Shown one piece after another: positions 8,465 through 17,867 of a DNA stretch of 64,000 bases; the first letter of the stretch is position 1; each line of letters begins with the position of its first letter. Below the pieces are notes generated by a model that ran no database searches, was not told where the DNA came from, and saw only the letters and a list, made by a program, of their open reading frames with translations. Source of the stretch: Planomicrobium sp. Y74 (lineage in GTDB: Bacteria > Bacillota > Bacilli > Bacillales_A > Planococcaceae); NCBI RefSeq assembly GCF_003668635.1, contig NZ_RCWH01000009.1:37037-101036 (forward strand), written 5' to 3'. The position numbers and the translations under genes are program-made.

Positions 8465-9298
8465 ATGACCGGTTCTAGAGAGTTTAACCAGGGCGGTGAC
8501 AGCAAAAAAACAGGGGAGCTGGTCCTCATCTGCAGTGCAGTCGGCGGAGTCGGAAAAACAGCGATAACGGCCAATCTTGCAATACTTTTGACAAAACAAA
8601 CCTTAAGAACGGTGATTGTTGATGGAAATCTACAGTTCGGAGATATTGCGCTGGCGTTGGACATCGACCCGGTTATTACGATAAAAGAAGTGGTTGAACA
8701 AAATGGATCCCAAAACATCACTGAGTATTGTTTGCTTCATAAATCAGGAATCCGGTTGCTTGCCGGGCCTACACGACCTGAATACGCAGAACTGATAACG
8801 GCAGATGCTCTCGCTTCAGCAACAGAGGCAGTAAGAAAACTAGCGGATGTAGTGCTTGTTGAAGTTTCACCAGGGTTCACTGAGCAAAACATGCTCCTGA
8901 TGGATAAGGCTGACAGTATCATTCTTGTGACTACGCCCGGCATGCCAGCGCTTAAAAACACAAAATTGATGATTGAAACCCTGGCATCTCTAGGGATGCA
9001 AAACAAAATTAGTCTTATTGTAAACAAATCTGATGCTCCTTCTATTATGACATCTCCTGATATTTCCGAGCTGTTTCAAATTGAACGAACTTCTTTTTTA
9101 CCTTACTTTCCAAAGGAAATCGCTCATTCTATGGATATAGGTGTCCCCTTGACTGTCGGAAACCCGAAACATCGCTTCTCAAAACAGTTGCAGAAATTAG
9201 CAGATCAACATTTTTCATCCCGATTGCCGGCTGACATTCCAGAAAAGAGAAGAATAAGAGACAGATTTAAAAGTGTCAAACACAGCAGCAAGATATAA
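8465..9298 (+). CDS. tadZ: TadZ/CpaE-like MinD-superfamily ATPase
   Basis: A P-loop (SAVGGVGKTAITANLA) and the VDGNLQFGDIALALDI block mark the SIMIBI/ParA-MinD class. TadZ proteins localise the Tad machine at a cell pole or site. The first Lys of the deviant Walker A motif (KGGxGK) is replaced, as often seen in TadZ/CpaE. The usual amino-terminal receiver-like domain is absent, so it is a short form. ATG 8465 is chosen; a TTG at 8435 would overlap cpaB by 14 bp but has no ribosome binding site. Confidence 0.88.
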   Translation: MTGSREFNQGGDSKKTGELVLICSAVGGVGKTAITANLAILLTKQTLRTVIVDGNLQFGDIALALDIDPVITIKEVVEQNGSQNITEYCLLHKSGIRLLAGPTRPEYAELITADALASATEAVRKLADVVLVEVSPGFTEQNMLLMDKADSIILVTTPGMPALKNTKLMIETLASLGMQNKISLIVNKSDAPSIMTSPDISELFQIERTSFLPYFPKEIAHSMDIGVPLTVGNPKHRFSKQLQKLADQHFSSRLPADIPEKRRIRDRFKSVKHSSKI

Positions 9299-9310
9299 GG
9301 AGAGGAAACC

Positions 9311-10741
9311 ATGAGTTTACTAGCAAGATTGCAATCCAGAAGTGCAGAAGAAGTAAAGCCGGTAAATCAAGTTATAGGTGAGCAAAGCAGTTTGCACGAC
9401 GAAGCTATAAAACCTGGAAAAACTAAGGAATCAGTTGTAGAAAGATTTCCGGACACCAAAGTTGCTGTAAAAAGAAAAATTGATAACCCTTCAGAAGAGT
9501 ACTTGGAATTAAAAAGCCTTACACTCAAATTTATTTTAAAAGAGCGCAAGAATGATAATCTGGAAGAAATTGTTGCAGACATGGATACGATTATTGCTGA
9601 TATTTTAAAAGAGAACGAGAATATTAATGCCGTTGGTAATTTGGACAAACTGAAAGCAGAGCTGACAAACGATTTAACCGGATACGGCCCCATTAATCCG
9701 CTTCTTCTGGATGAAGAGATTTCTGAGATTATGGTTAACGGTCCAAAGCAGGTTTATGCAGAGCGGGCAGGAAAAATTGTACTGACGGATGTAACATTTC
9801 GGGACAATGAGCATGTGATGGCTGTTTTGGAAAAAATCGTAGCACCGCTTGGGAGAAGGATCGATGAAAGCAGCCCAATGGTGGATGCCCGTTTGAAAGA
9901 CGGATCGCGTGTGAATGCAATTATTCCTCCACTGGCGCTCGGAGGACCGACTATTACTATTCGGAAGTTCTCAAAAGATCCCTTTACTGTCAAAGATCTT
10001 ATCCGCTTTGGAACTCTGACAGAAGAAATGGCTGAATTCATCAAAGCCTGTGTTGAAGCCAAGCTGAATATTTTTGTCAGTGGAGGTACAGGATCCGGGA
10101 AAACAACGACATTAAATGTTCTTTCTTCATTTATTTCCAATACAGACCGTATCGTTACTATCGAAGACGCAGCGGAACTGCAGCTTGGCCAGGAGCACGT
10201 GGTATCTCTGGAGACGCGGCCGCCCAATATTGAAGGAAAAGGTTCAATCAGCATTCGCGACTTAGTAAGAAACTCTTTACGAATGCGTCCGGATCGAATC
10301 GTAATAGGAGAAGTGCGAAGCGGAGAAGCACTCGATATGTTACAGGCCATGAACACCGGTCATGACGGTTCATTGGCAACGGGTCATTCCAACAGTCCCC
10401 GCGATATGGTGTCCCGTTTGGAAACTATGGTGCTGATGGCCGGAATGGATTTGCCGATCCGAGCAATCCGTGAACAGATTGCAGGAGCTTTGCATGTGAT
10501 TATCCAACAATCGAGATTAAAAGATGGAACACGGCGCATTACGAACATCACCGAAGTGCAGGGGCTTGAAGGGGATGTAATTGTTTTGCAGGACATTTTT
10601 GTATTTAAACAGTTCGGCGTAGATCCGGACGGAAAAATTAACGGTAAACTTGTGCCGACCGGAATCCGTCCACATTTTTACGAGCAGATGGAGTATGAAG
10701 GAATTCATCTTCCGGCATCTATTTTTATAGAGAAGGAGTGA
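9311..10741 (+). CDS. tadA: TadA/CpaF secretion ATPase
   Basis: The 476-residue protein is a canonical type II/IV secretion ATPase of the CpaF branch: Walker A SGGTGSGKTTTLN, an Asp box (TIEDAAELQL), a Walker B region (RPDRIVIGEVRSGEALDML) and a His box (GHDGSLATGHSNSP). It powers pilus polymerisation and, in other Tad systems, retraction from the cytoplasmic face. AAGGAG lies before ATG 9311. Its end touches the tadB start region, indicating coupled translation. Confidence 0.96.
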   Translation: MSLLARLQSRSAEEVKPVNQVIGEQSSLHDEAIKPGKTKESVVERFPDTKVAVKRKIDNPSEEYLELKSLTLKFILKERKNDNLEEIVADMDTIIADILKENENINAVGNLDKLKAELTNDLTGYGPINPLLLDEEISEIMVNGPKQVYAERAGKIVLTDVTFRDNEHVMAVLEKIVAPLGRRIDESSPMVDARLKDGSRVNAIIPPLALGGPTITIRKFSKDPFTVKDLIRFGTLTEEMAEFIKACVEAKLNIFVSGGTGSGKTTTLNVLSSFISNTDRIVTIEDAAELQLGQEHVVSLETRPPNIEGKGSISIRDLVRNSLRMRPDRIVIGEVRSGEALDMLQAMNTGHDGSLATGHSNSPRDMVSRLETMVLMAGMDLPIRAIREQIAGALHVIIQQSRLKDGTRRITNITEVQGLEGDVIVLQDIFVFKQFGVDPDGKINGKLVPTGIRPHFYEQMEYEGIHLPASIFIEKE

Positions 10742-10746
10742 GTATA

Positions 10747-11679
10747 GTGGCGTATTCCATTTTAGTCGGGGTATTTGTAAGTGTATTTTTGATCTTGCTG
10801 TCTTTAAGTTCTTTTGCAGATACCAAAAAGAAAGCTAATACAGACAGAAAAGAAGCATTTACTGTGAAAATTTTTTTGAAAAGTGGAAATGACATCCTCA
10901 AGTCCTTATTGGTAAAGAAAAAAAAGCCGAGTAAAAAAAGAGATAGCTTGGAACAAAAGCTGAATGCAGCAGGTGTACCGATGAAAGTGGAGGAGTATAT
11001 TGTATTTCAAGTAATCGCCATGCTAATTGGGGGAGGCTTGCTATACCTTATATTCCAACAGTTTCTATTTCTCCCGATTGGGGCTGTAATTGGCTATTTA
11101 ATGCCCAATATCATTCTTAAAAGCAAACAGCAAAAGAGAATCAAACGATTCAATGAAGGACTTCCGGGAATGATTACGTCAGTCAATGGTTCTTTAAGAG
11201 CAGGGTTCAGTCTGTTGCAAGCTCTTCAAATGGTGGCAGAAGAATCTTATTCACCAATAAAGGAAGAAGTGCAGTTGGTACTAAAGACCATGCAATATGG
11301 AACCAGCTTGGAAGATGCGCTGATAGATTGGAAGAACAGAGTGCCAAGCAGAGACTTGGACTTGTTAGTTGAAGCGATTCTGATTCAACGGCAAGTGGGG
11401 GGCAACCTTACTTATTTATTGGATAAAATATTAGAAACAACAAGGGAACGCACAAGAATTGAGAACCAGATTAAAACATTAACAGCACAGGGAAAGTTAT
11501 CAGGGGTGGTAATCAGCCTGTTGCCCGTGGGTGTTGGTGGGCTTATTTATATAATAAATCCTGAGTATATTGGAATTCTTTTCACTCATCCAATCGGTCA
11601 AGGACTGCTTTTAGGAGCTTTGGTATCCGCCACGATTGGCTTTATCTTTATCCGTAAAATAACCACAATCGAGGTGTAG
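10747..11679 (+). CDS. tadB: TadB inner-membrane platform protein
   Basis: A GspF/TadB-type membrane protein of 310 residues with an amino-terminal helix, a central helix pair (residues ~85-125), the cytoplasmic T2SSF domain (LPGMITSVNGSLRAGFSLLQAL) and two carboxy-terminal helices. GTG 10747 has AAGGAG 8 bp upstream. The alternative GTG at 10738 overlaps the tadA stop but is too close to the same site. TadB and TadC form the membrane platform that TadA acts on. Confidence 0.92.
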   Translation: MAYSILVGVFVSVFLILLSLSSFADTKKKANTDRKEAFTVKIFLKSGNDILKSLLVKKKKPSKKRDSLEQKLNAAGVPMKVEEYIVFQVIAMLIGGGLLYLIFQQFLFLPIGAVIGYLMPNIILKSKQQKRIKRFNEGLPGMITSVNGSLRAGFSLLQALQMVAEESYSPIKEEVQLVLKTMQYGTSLEDALIDWKNRVPSRDLDLLVEAILIQRQVGGNLTYLLDKILETTRERTRIENQIKTLTAQGKLSGVVISLLPVGVGGLIYIINPEYIGILFTHPIGQGLLLGALVSATIGFIFIRKITTIEV

Positions 11680-11682
11680 CAG

Positions 11683-12600
11683 ATGTATTTATTGATTTTC
11701 TGTTTTTTTTCTTTTATAACATTAAGCTGCTATGGGTTATTGGCTATTCCAACTGCAAAAAAAGCTGCAGCTCAAAAGAGGATACAACTGTATTTAACTG
11801 ACAGGTCCCTTTCTTCGGATATTGTAGTCGATCCGGGGGCAGAATCCTTCATGGAACGTATGATCAAGCCGGCTTGGAAAAATGCAAAATTAAAATATCA
11901 AAAGAAGTTAAATAAAGAGAAAGCTACAAAGCTTGAAACGAAACTTCTGCAGGCAGGCCAGCCAATGGGAATCAGTCCCATTGAATTCAAATTGATCCAA
12001 TGGTTCCTATTGGTTTTTCTTACGTTACTAGTAATTGTATTTGCATTTTTTGTTCAACTAGGTTTAATGAAAGTCTTACTTCTTATAGTGTTAACTGTAA
12101 GCGCGGGTTTAATCCTTCCTAAAATCTATTTAAATAGCAAAGCCCGTAAAAGAATGGCTTTAGCGTTAAAAGAGCTTCCAGACACGCTTGATCTTTTAAC
12201 CATAAGTCTTGAAGCAGGCCTTGGTTTTGACGCAGCTTTAAGCAAAGTTGTCTCCAAAAAGAAAGGAATATTATCGGAAGAATTCAAATTTTGCCTGGAG
12301 GAAATCAGACTTGGCAGCACGAGGAAAGAAGCGTTGAATAATATTAATCTTCGTCTGCCGTTGGAAGAGCTGAGAGGTTTAATTTATAGTATTGTACAAG
12401 CAGAAAAACTGGGTATAGGAATGGTGAAGGTTCTGAAGGTACAGACCGAAGACATTCGTGAACGCAGGAAGCAAAAAGCAGAAGAAAAGGCTATGAAAGC
12501 CCCTATTAAGATGCTATTTCCACTTATTCTCTTTATATTCCCTACCCTATTTGTTGTATTATTGAGTCCGGCAATTCTTCAATTTATGGAGGCTATTTAA
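11683..12600 (+). CDS. tadC: TadC inner-membrane platform protein
   Basis: The 305-residue protein is a second GspF-like platform subunit. It has the T2SSF core ALKELPDTLDLLTISLEAGLGFDAALSKV, an amino-terminal helix, a central helix pair and a carboxy-terminal helix pair. It starts 3 bp after the tadB stop and is the last gene of the pilus cluster. No convincing terminator follows; the next 180 bp hold an AT-rich stretch and an IS-end relic. Confidence 0.92.
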   Translation: MYLLIFCFFSFITLSCYGLLAIPTAKKAAAQKRIQLYLTDRSLSSDIVVDPGAESFMERMIKPAWKNAKLKYQKKLNKEKATKLETKLLQAGQPMGISPIEFKLIQWFLLVFLTLLVIVFAFFVQLGLMKVLLLIVLTVSAGLILPKIYLNSKARKRMALALKELPDTLDLLTISLEAGLGFDAALSKVVSKKKGILSEEFKFCLEEIRLGSTRKEALNNINLRLPLEELRGLIYSIVQAEKLGIGMVKVLKVQTEDIRERRKQKAEEKAMKAPIKMLFPLILFIFPTLFVVLLSPAILQFMEAI

Positions 12601-12633
12601 GTATTCAAAGTTATGAAGCCTATACAATATAGA

Positions 12634-12661
12634 GAGAGCGTAAAACATGTTGTGTAAATGA
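12634..12661 (+). repeat. Possible IS256-family terminal repeat relic, copy 1
   Basis: GAGAGCGTAAAACATG followed by TTGTGTAAATGA is almost identical to 18185-18212, in the same orientation. The shape (GAGAGxGTxAAA, then TGTGTAAA) resembles terminal inverted repeats of IS256-family elements as I recall them. No transposase is present. Confidence 0.45.
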
Positions 12662-12779
12662 AAAATATTACAATAAACTTTATTAATGTTAAATATAAAA
12701 AAAATTCACATATATACATTTGAGTCGGGTAAGCAGAAGGGTGTAAGACATTCTGCAAGTTAAAGGAGGAAGTTTTTCA

Positions 12780-13316
12780 ATGAAAAAGTCACTTTTTAAA
12801 TTTACAGCACCTGCCCTGGCAGTCGGTCTTGCATTATCCGCACACGGTGGAGTCTCCGCAGCGGACCATAAAGCAGAAAAAGCGGAAGCAAAAGAAAATA
12901 AAGCTCAGGTGAGCCAGAGCTTTAAAAAAGGATCGGACGTTTCTCATCGCCTTGTGCCGGTTGAAAAGAAAGTATTCTCAGCTAACGATAATCTGGTCGA
13001 ACTTGAAACGGAATTGGTCGGAAAAGAAAGCCTGACGGCCGAAGAATTGGTTTATTTTCAGGGACAGGTGGATTCTGTCGTTGGGAAACTGGGGGCGGCG
13101 ACAAATCAATTAGCTGCAGTGACGAAAAAATTCGATGAAAATTCAACAGAAGTGATCAAAGTGGAAGTGGCCATCGGTTCGTCAATCGACGCGGCTCAAT
13201 TGACCCAGCAGTATTTGAACTCTCTGGAAATAGTGGAAGAGGTTCCGGAACTTGAAGAACCGGAAGTGCCGACCGAACCGGAACCAACAGAACCCGACGA
13301 ACCGGTTATCCCTTAA
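12780..13316 (+). CDS. Secreted protein of unknown function with acidic Pro-rich tail
   Basis: The 178-residue protein has a good signal peptide (MKKSLFKFTAPALAVGLALS, cleavage near GVSAA), a Lys/Glu/Ala-rich stretch, a helical central region (~60-145) that may be a coiled coil, and a tail of repeated EPxxPxEPEPTEP. An excellent AGGAGG site is 9 bp upstream. No family is recognised. The layout (export signal, helical domain, Pro/Glu spacer) suggests a wall-spanning or wall-associated protein. Its position after the tad cluster may be coincidental. Confidence 0.7.
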   Translation: MKKSLFKFTAPALAVGLALSAHGGVSAADHKAEKAEAKENKAQVSQSFKKGSDVSHRLVPVEKKVFSANDNLVELETELVGKESLTAEELVYFQGQVDSVVGKLGAATNQLAAVTKKFDENSTEVIKVEVAIGSSIDAAQLTQQYLNSLEIVEEVPELEEPEVPTEPEPTEPDEPVIP

Positions 13317-13352
13317 TATAAAAGAGAATGGTTTATAGATGAATTATGACTT

Positions 13353-13384
13353 GCCTTGTTCCTTACTGGAACAGGGCTTTTTTC
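13353..13384 (+). terminator. Rho-independent terminator
   Basis: GCCTTGTTCC pairs with GGAACAGGGC around a 5-nt loop and is followed by TTTTTT. Confidence 0.88.
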
Positions 13385-13513
13385 AGAAATCGGTCTGAGG
13401 CTTTTCAAGCCGACAAGTGCCGTGGGATCAACAATTACACTGGATGCCCAATAAACAACCGAATCCGTATGGATTGGAAGACGAAGCTGTCTTCTTTGTT
13501 AGGGAGAACGCAC

Positions 13514-13579
13514 TTGAAGAAACAATTTATTATGATTGGACTCGGAAGGTTCGGGAGCATCATCGGTAAAGAATTATAG
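13514..13579 (+). pseudogene. Truncated 5' fragment of a KtrA/KtrC-type potassium-uptake regulator gene
   Basis: A TTG start with GGGAGA upstream opens KKQFIMIGLGRFGSIIGKEL and then stops. This is the start of a TrkA-N (Rossmann, GxGxFG) protein such as KtrA/KtrC, cut after 21 codons. Nothing of the remaining ~200 residues follows. It looks like a deletion scar at the boundary to the palindrome-rich segment 13727-13848. Confidence 0.55.
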
Positions 13580-13752
13580 GAATTTTGGAACAGAGAAAGC
13601 AAGTGTACAATTCATAGTTGAATAAATTTCTAGGACCGGATATTCTTGGCAAAATGACGAAATTACAATAAGTGCCGTTATAGTCTTCAAGAACATAATA
13701 TGAGGCTGTTTCTTCTATAATATATTGTTCGTAAGAGCATATGAAAATAAGC

Positions 13753-13797
13753 GGACGTTCGTAAAGTGTCTTGCCACATTTACGAACGTCCTTTTTA
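13753..13797 (+). terminator. Large hairpin containing TTCGTAAA/TTTACGAA arms
   Basis: A perfect 13-bp inverted repeat, GGACGTTCGTAAA / TTTACGAACGTCC with a 13-nt loop, is followed by TTTTTAG. It can act as a + strand terminator. The arms share TTCGTAAA with the dif-like palindrome 30 bp downstream, but the spacing is not that of a recombination site. Confidence 0.6.
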
Positions 13798-13820
13798 GCG
13801 TTTTTCAATTGTTTTTGAAG

Positions 13821-13848
13821 CGTTCGTAAAGGTGTACTTTTACGAACG
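13821..13848. repeat. 28-nt dif-like palindrome (11-6-11)
   Basis: The left arm is CGTTCGTAAAG, the centre GTGTAC, and the right arm ends in TACGAACG. Related sites lie at 18300-18327 (degenerate), 23917-23944, 26785-26808 (partial), 39041-39068 and 40981-41008. Confidence 0.55.
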
Positions 13849-14003
13849 GTTGCATTCCTTGATTGAAAATACAGAGAACCATACTATTTATGCTTGTAAA
13901 GTTTAGTATTTTCTATTTTACAAAGTATTCATTTTTCTGTAACTCCTCCTTAATAATCCACCTCTACCATTGCCATTGTAAGCTAAAAACAGGAGGGAAA
14001 AAG

Positions 14004-15383
14004 ATGTCCATAAAAAACTTCAAGAAGAAATTGTTTCCATTCGCAGTTGTATCCACTATTGCATTTACCAGTGTTGCAGGCGCAGTGCCAAATGCCGAAG
14101 CGAATGGGAATGAACAACCCAATGGAAAAGTTAAAAATGTAATTTTCCTGATTGGGGATGGGATGGGAGTCTCTTATACGACTGCATACCGCTCAATGAA
14201 AGACGACCCGGCTACAAAACTTATTGAAGAAACAGCATTTGACCCGCATTTGGTTGGCCAGCAAATGACGCATCCTGAAGATCCGAATCAAAATATTACC
14301 GATTCCGCTTCTTCAGCCACAGCCATGGCAGCGGGAATCAAAACATATAATAACGCCATTGCTGTCGATAATGATGAATCAGAAGTGAAGACGGTTCTCG
14401 AAGCTGCCAAGGAAAAAGGGAAAGCAACCGGATTGGTAGCGACTTCTGAAATCACGCACGCAACTCCCGCTTCTTTTGGAGCACACGACATCACCAGAAA
14501 AAATATGAACGCAATCGCTGATGACTATTATGATGAGCTGATCAACGGCGAGCATAAAGTCGATGTTTTATTGGGCGGAGGCACGAGTTTATTCGACCGC
14601 ACAGACCGTGATCTAACGGAAGAGTTCCAAAACGATGGATATGGCTATGTAACGAACAAGCAGGAATTATTGGAAAATGAAGACACTCAAGTGCTTGGGC
14701 TGTTTGCGCCAGCCGGCATGCCGAAAATGATTGACCGCGAAGACAGCGCGCCGTCGCTTGAAGAAATGACCAGGTCTGCAATCGACCGGCTCGAACAGGA
14801 CAAAGATGGATTTTTCCTGATGGTGGAAGGCAGTCAGGTCGACTGGGCCGGACACGATAATGATATTGTCGGTGCCATGAGTGAAATGGAAGATTTCGAG
14901 AAAGCGTATGCCGCAGCAATTGAATTTGCGAAAAAAGACAAGCACACCCTAGTGATTGCAACAGCCGACCATTCAACTGGTGGATTCTCGATCGGGGCTG
15001 ATGGCATTTACAACTGGTTCGGCGAGCCGATAGCAGCTGCGAAACGCACGCCGGATTTCATGGCAAGTGAAATTGCCGGTGGCGCGGAAGTGGAAGAAAT
15101 TTTGAGCCGGTACATCGACCTTGAGTTGACCGACGAAGAAATCAACTCTGTCAAAGGTGCAGCAGCGACTGGAAACTATGGAAGCATCGACAATGCAATC
15201 GAAGAAATTTTCAACAAACGTTCCTATACAGGTTGGACAACTGGAGGCCATACGGGGGAAGACGTACCCGTTTACGCTTACGGCCCATCGAGTGAGAAAT
15301 TCGCAGGGAACCTGGACAATACAGACCATGCGAAAATCATCTTCGATTTACTTAAAGCGAAAGTCGAAATAAACGATAAATAA
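14004..15383 (+). CDS. phoA: Secreted alkaline phosphatase
   Basis: The 459-residue protein has a signal peptide (FPFAVVSTIAFTSVAGAVPNAEA) and all family landmarks: IGDGMG (metal Asp ~52), TDSASSATAMAAG with nucleophile Ser ~101, the HATPA block, ATADHSTGG and the late GGHTGEDVP. It hydrolyses phosphomonoesters outside the membrane, normally for phosphate scavenging. ATG 14004 is set by AGGAGG 8 bp upstream; the longer frame from 13863 has no such site. Pho boxes could not be recognised with confidence in the AT-rich upstream region. Confidence 0.95.
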   Translation: MSIKNFKKKLFPFAVVSTIAFTSVAGAVPNAEANGNEQPNGKVKNVIFLIGDGMGVSYTTAYRSMKDDPATKLIEETAFDPHLVGQQMTHPEDPNQNITDSASSATAMAAGIKTYNNAIAVDNDESEVKTVLEAAKEKGKATGLVATSEITHATPASFGAHDITRKNMNAIADDYYDELINGEHKVDVLLGGGTSLFDRTDRDLTEEFQNDGYGYVTNKQELLENEDTQVLGLFAPAGMPKMIDREDSAPSLEEMTRSAIDRLEQDKDGFFLMVEGSQVDWAGHDNDIVGAMSEMEDFEKAYAAAIEFAKKDKHTLVIATADHSTGGFSIGADGIYNWFGEPIAAAKRTPDFMASEIAGGAEVEEILSRYIDLELTDEEINSVKGAAATGNYGSIDNAIEEIFNKRSYTGWTTGGHTGEDVPVYAYGPSSEKFAGNLDNTDHAKIIFDLLKAKVEINDK

Positions 15384-15392
15384 TTTGATGAA

Positions 15393-15437
15393 CGCAAAAA
15401 ACTTCCTTGTGCAAGTTTGGCGAAGGAATTTTTTGCG
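15393..15437 (+). terminator. Hairpin between phosphatase and lipoprotein genes
   Basis: CGCAAAAAACTTCCTT pairs with AAGGAATTTTTTGCG around a 14-nt loop with one bulge. The T run is inside the stem, as in bidirectional terminators. Confidence 0.7.
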
Positions 15438-15453
15438 GGACAGGAGATTGCTG

Positions 15454-16092
15454 ATGAACCGTATATTTTATTTGGGTATATTATCCATTCTTGTATTGGC
15501 TGGCTGTTCTGAAGAAACGGAACCGGTAGCCGAGGCTGCAGTAAACGAGGAAGCCGCCATCCCCACTTACTTTGACGGCTATGTCCTCAACCCTCAGGTA
15601 ACGGACGACCGCTCCTTGGAGAAAGCGGGGCAATCCTTCCGTGATTTGCGGGGCGAAATTGAGCTGAAAGCAGTAAATACAGAAATACCGGCATATGAAG
15701 TCGGTGGAGTCGAATTAACAGTACATGAAGCCAAGATCCTCCATTTCAAACCGGAATACAGCATGATCGATTTTTTCCACTCGTATACGCACGAAACGGA
15801 ATTCGGCATGGTGAAGTATTTTGTGGAAATCACGAATACTACAGAAGAGGTGCTCAAATTTGCACCTGTGGCACTAGTCGAAACGAATGCAGGAGAAACG
15901 AAGACATGGGAAGAAGATATTTACCTTGAAGAATTGAACGGTGAAATTCAGCCGGGTGAAACGAAAAAAGGGAATATCGGTTTTATTCTTGAAAAGCCGA
16001 GCAAAGAGCCATTGAAATTTACGACAAGTGACGTGTTCAGCGTAAGCGATAAAAAGCTGGCAGAGGCCCAGCTGATAGAAATAGAATTTTAA
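15454..16092 (+). CDS. Lipoprotein with a DUF4352-like immunoglobulin-type domain
   Basis: The 212-residue protein starts at ATG 15454 (GGAG 7 bp upstream) with a lipoprotein signal ending in the lipobox VLAGC. Residues ~80-200 form a beta-rich domain (GVELTVHEAKIL, MVKYFVEITNTTEEVLKF, IQPGETKKGNIGFIL) like DUF4352/telokin-type lipoproteins common on Bacillota membranes. No enzyme motif is present. It lies downstream of phoA but behind a hairpin, so co-regulation is uncertain. Confidence 0.75.
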   Translation: MNRIFYLGILSILVLAGCSEETEPVAEAAVNEEAAIPTYFDGYVLNPQVTDDRSLEKAGQSFRDLRGEIELKAVNTEIPAYEVGGVELTVHEAKILHFKPEYSMIDFFHSYTHETEFGMVKYFVEITNTTEEVLKFAPVALVETNAGETKTWEEDIYLEELNGEIQPGETKKGNIGFILEKPSKEPLKFTTSDVFSVSDKKLAEAQLIEIEF

Positions 16093-16110
16093 GAATAAAA
16101 CGCAAAAAGA

Positions 16111-16149
16111 GAGAGGGTGGCCCGGGATTATCGGGCCGCCCTCTCATTT
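16111..16149 (+). terminator. Rho-independent terminator
   Basis: GAGAGGGTGGCCCG pairs with CGGGCCGCCCTCTC around a 7-nt loop, followed by ATTTCTT. Confidence 0.9.
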
Positions 16150-16404
16150 CTTGCATATCTAATAAAATCAGATTTTCTTACTTTCTTGAATATGCTTTTT
16201 TACTTTAAGTTTCAATTAAAAGAAATGAAAATTTGCTATGGATTCATATTGGTTTGAAAGTAACTTATTAGCAATTATGTTACATCAAAATACTCATCCA
16301 TGGGCTTCATCAGAAAACTCAACGAAACTGATCTTATTAGAAAAAATGATGCATATAAAATGCTGCTCTAAAAGGCTTCGAAGGTTAAATTTCAAAAGGA
16401 CACA

Positions 16405-16501
16405 AGTTTACATAGCATGAGGTTATCGGTAGCTGGCATAAATCTTGCACATAATATTAAGAACCCATAAATCCTAGTATAAAAAGTTGCTGGATTCTTA
16501 A
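16405..16501 (+). repeat. Dispersed intergenic element, copy 2 (box plus weak hairpin)
   Basis: AAGTTTACATAGCATGAGG then TTATCGGTAG matches the conserved box. About 30 bp later AAGAACCCA and TGGATTCTT can pair. The rest of 16150-16621 is AT-rich with no supportable gene. Confidence 0.5.
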
Positions 16502-16621
16502 AAGTTATGCGTAAAATAAAGTTCGAAATTGATGCAAGTTTTTTCTTAAAGTAACACGCTTTTACACGGATGGAAAAAGCAGAACAGCTTGGTAGAATTG
16601 GAGTTCTGATCAAATAGCAAA

Positions 16622-16657
16622 GAAAAGAGCCGAAGCGATCGTATCGCCCCGGCTTTT
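16622..16657 (-). terminator. Terminator of the yibE/F-type gene
   Basis: Read on the minus strand, AAAAGCCGGGGCGAT pairs with ATCGCTTCGGCTCTTTT. It directly follows the stop codon at 16659. Confidence 0.85.
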
Positions 16658-16658
16658 C

Positions 16659-17867
16659 TTATGCGTCTGTACCCCTGTCGCCTACAATAATCATAGGATC
16701 TTGTTTTGTTTTTACCTCTTCCTTACTTAAAAGCAAGGCCGAGATCAGTGCAGTAATCGGTATGGCAAGAACGAGACCTATACTCCCCGAGAGTGTCCTC
16801 AATATCTCCACACCAAAGAACTCCATCTGGATCAATTCTCCATAAGGGTATTCATAGGCATACATTAATAAAATAATGGGAAGGGATGCACCCACATAAG
16901 CTAAAATCAGGGTATTCGCCATTGTGCCCATTATGTCTCCGCCTACGTTCATTCCGGATTTAAAAAGCTCTTTGAATGATGCACTTTTGTAATTGCGTTT
17001 TATTTCCTCAAGCGATGAAGCAATCGAAATAGCAACATCCATTACAGCACCCAGCGCTCCAATTATAATCCCGGCAAGCAGTATGCCGGAAAGGTCAATC
17101 GGACTTTCCAAATCTATCATACTAAGCATCGTCTCTTCTTCACCATGAAAGCCGGACAGGTTCATCAGACTCATGAAAATAAAGGAAATAAGAGCTGCCG
17201 AGCCCAAACCACCCACCGTTCCGGTAATGGCAGCCAGCGTTTTACGGGAAAAGCCGCTGACAATCAAAAAGGTCAAAGCCGTTACAATCGCGCCGGTAAT
17301 GAGCACAAGCAAAATAGGATTATGTCCTTCCAGTAAATAAGGAATCATAAATTTAAAGAGAATGAATATGGTCAGTCCTAAAGTTATAACGGATTTGACA
17401 CCCTTCAGCTTTCCGAAGAAGAGTAAAAGTGCAATGAAAAGCCCAACAAGGATATAGGAAGGATAATCCCGGGCGTAATCGACGGGTGCGGCAAAGCTTA
17501 TTTCCCCATTTTCAACCTGAAACCGGACGGTAATCCTGTCACCTTCTTCAAACCAGAAGTTGCTGTTTGCGTAGTAGGTGTCTGCGTAATTGTAGCCTAT
17601 GACTTCTATCTCCCGGCCTTTATATTCTCCTGATAGAATCTCTACATTTAAATGTTGAAATTCTCTTTCCGCTTGAGTCATTTCATCCAGTTCTGTTCCT
17701 TCTTCTATGATTTCCAGGACACGGGCGGTTGTGCTGACCGAATCCGGAATGTCTTCCTGCATCATTTCCTGTTCGCCAGGGTTCGCCGGCGGTGGCGTAC
17801 TGGTTGCAAGAGCAGTAGAAGGGATTGTTAGAAAGGCGAATAAAATGAGCGTGAGTAGTCTAAGCAT
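16659..17867 (-). CDS. YibE/F-like multi-pass membrane protein
   Basis: The 402-residue protein has a signal peptide, an extracytoplasmic amino-terminal domain (residues ~25-125, beta-rich: GREIEVIGYNYADTYYANSN), then about seven or eight transmembrane helices beginning near YILVGLFIALLLFFG. The FMSLMNLSGFH and LLAGIIIGALGAVMDVAISIASS segments are typical of the YibE/F family (PF07907). The family occurs widely in Bacillota as a putative transporter, and the substrate is unknown. It stands alone with its own terminator. Confidence 0.88.
   Translation of the reverse strand: MLRLLTLILFAFLTIPSTALATSTPPPANPGEQEMMQEDIPDSVSTTARVLEIIEEGTELDEMTQAEREFQHLNVEILSGEYKGREIEVIGYNYADTYYANSNFWFEEGDRITVRFQVENGEISFAAPVDYARDYPSYILVGLFIALLLFFGKLKGVKSVITLGLTIFILFKFMIPYLLEGHNPILLVLITGAIVTALTFLIVSGFSRKTLAAITGTVGGLGSAALISFIFMSLMNLSGFHGEEETMLSMIDLESPIDLSGILLAGIIIGALGAVMDVAISIASSLEEIKRNYKSASFKELFKSGMNVGGDIMGTMANTLILAYVGASLPIILLMYAYEYPYGELIQMEFFGVEILRTLSGSIGLVLAIPITALISALLLSKEEVKTKQDPMIIVGDRGTDA

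Noticed and set aside
13753..13791. Third full dif-like site
   Set aside because: Arms match TTCGTAAA/TTTACGAA, but the spacer is too long (13-nt loop after 13-bp arms), and a T run follows; it is better explained as a terminator.
14542..14976. Minus-strand frame within the alkaline phosphatase gene
   Set aside because: Shadow of a GC-richer coding region; the phosphatase motifs on the + strand are unambiguous.
16238..16420. 60-codon + frame after the lipoprotein gene
   Set aside because: No ribosome binding site, low-complexity composition, and it runs into the repeat box.
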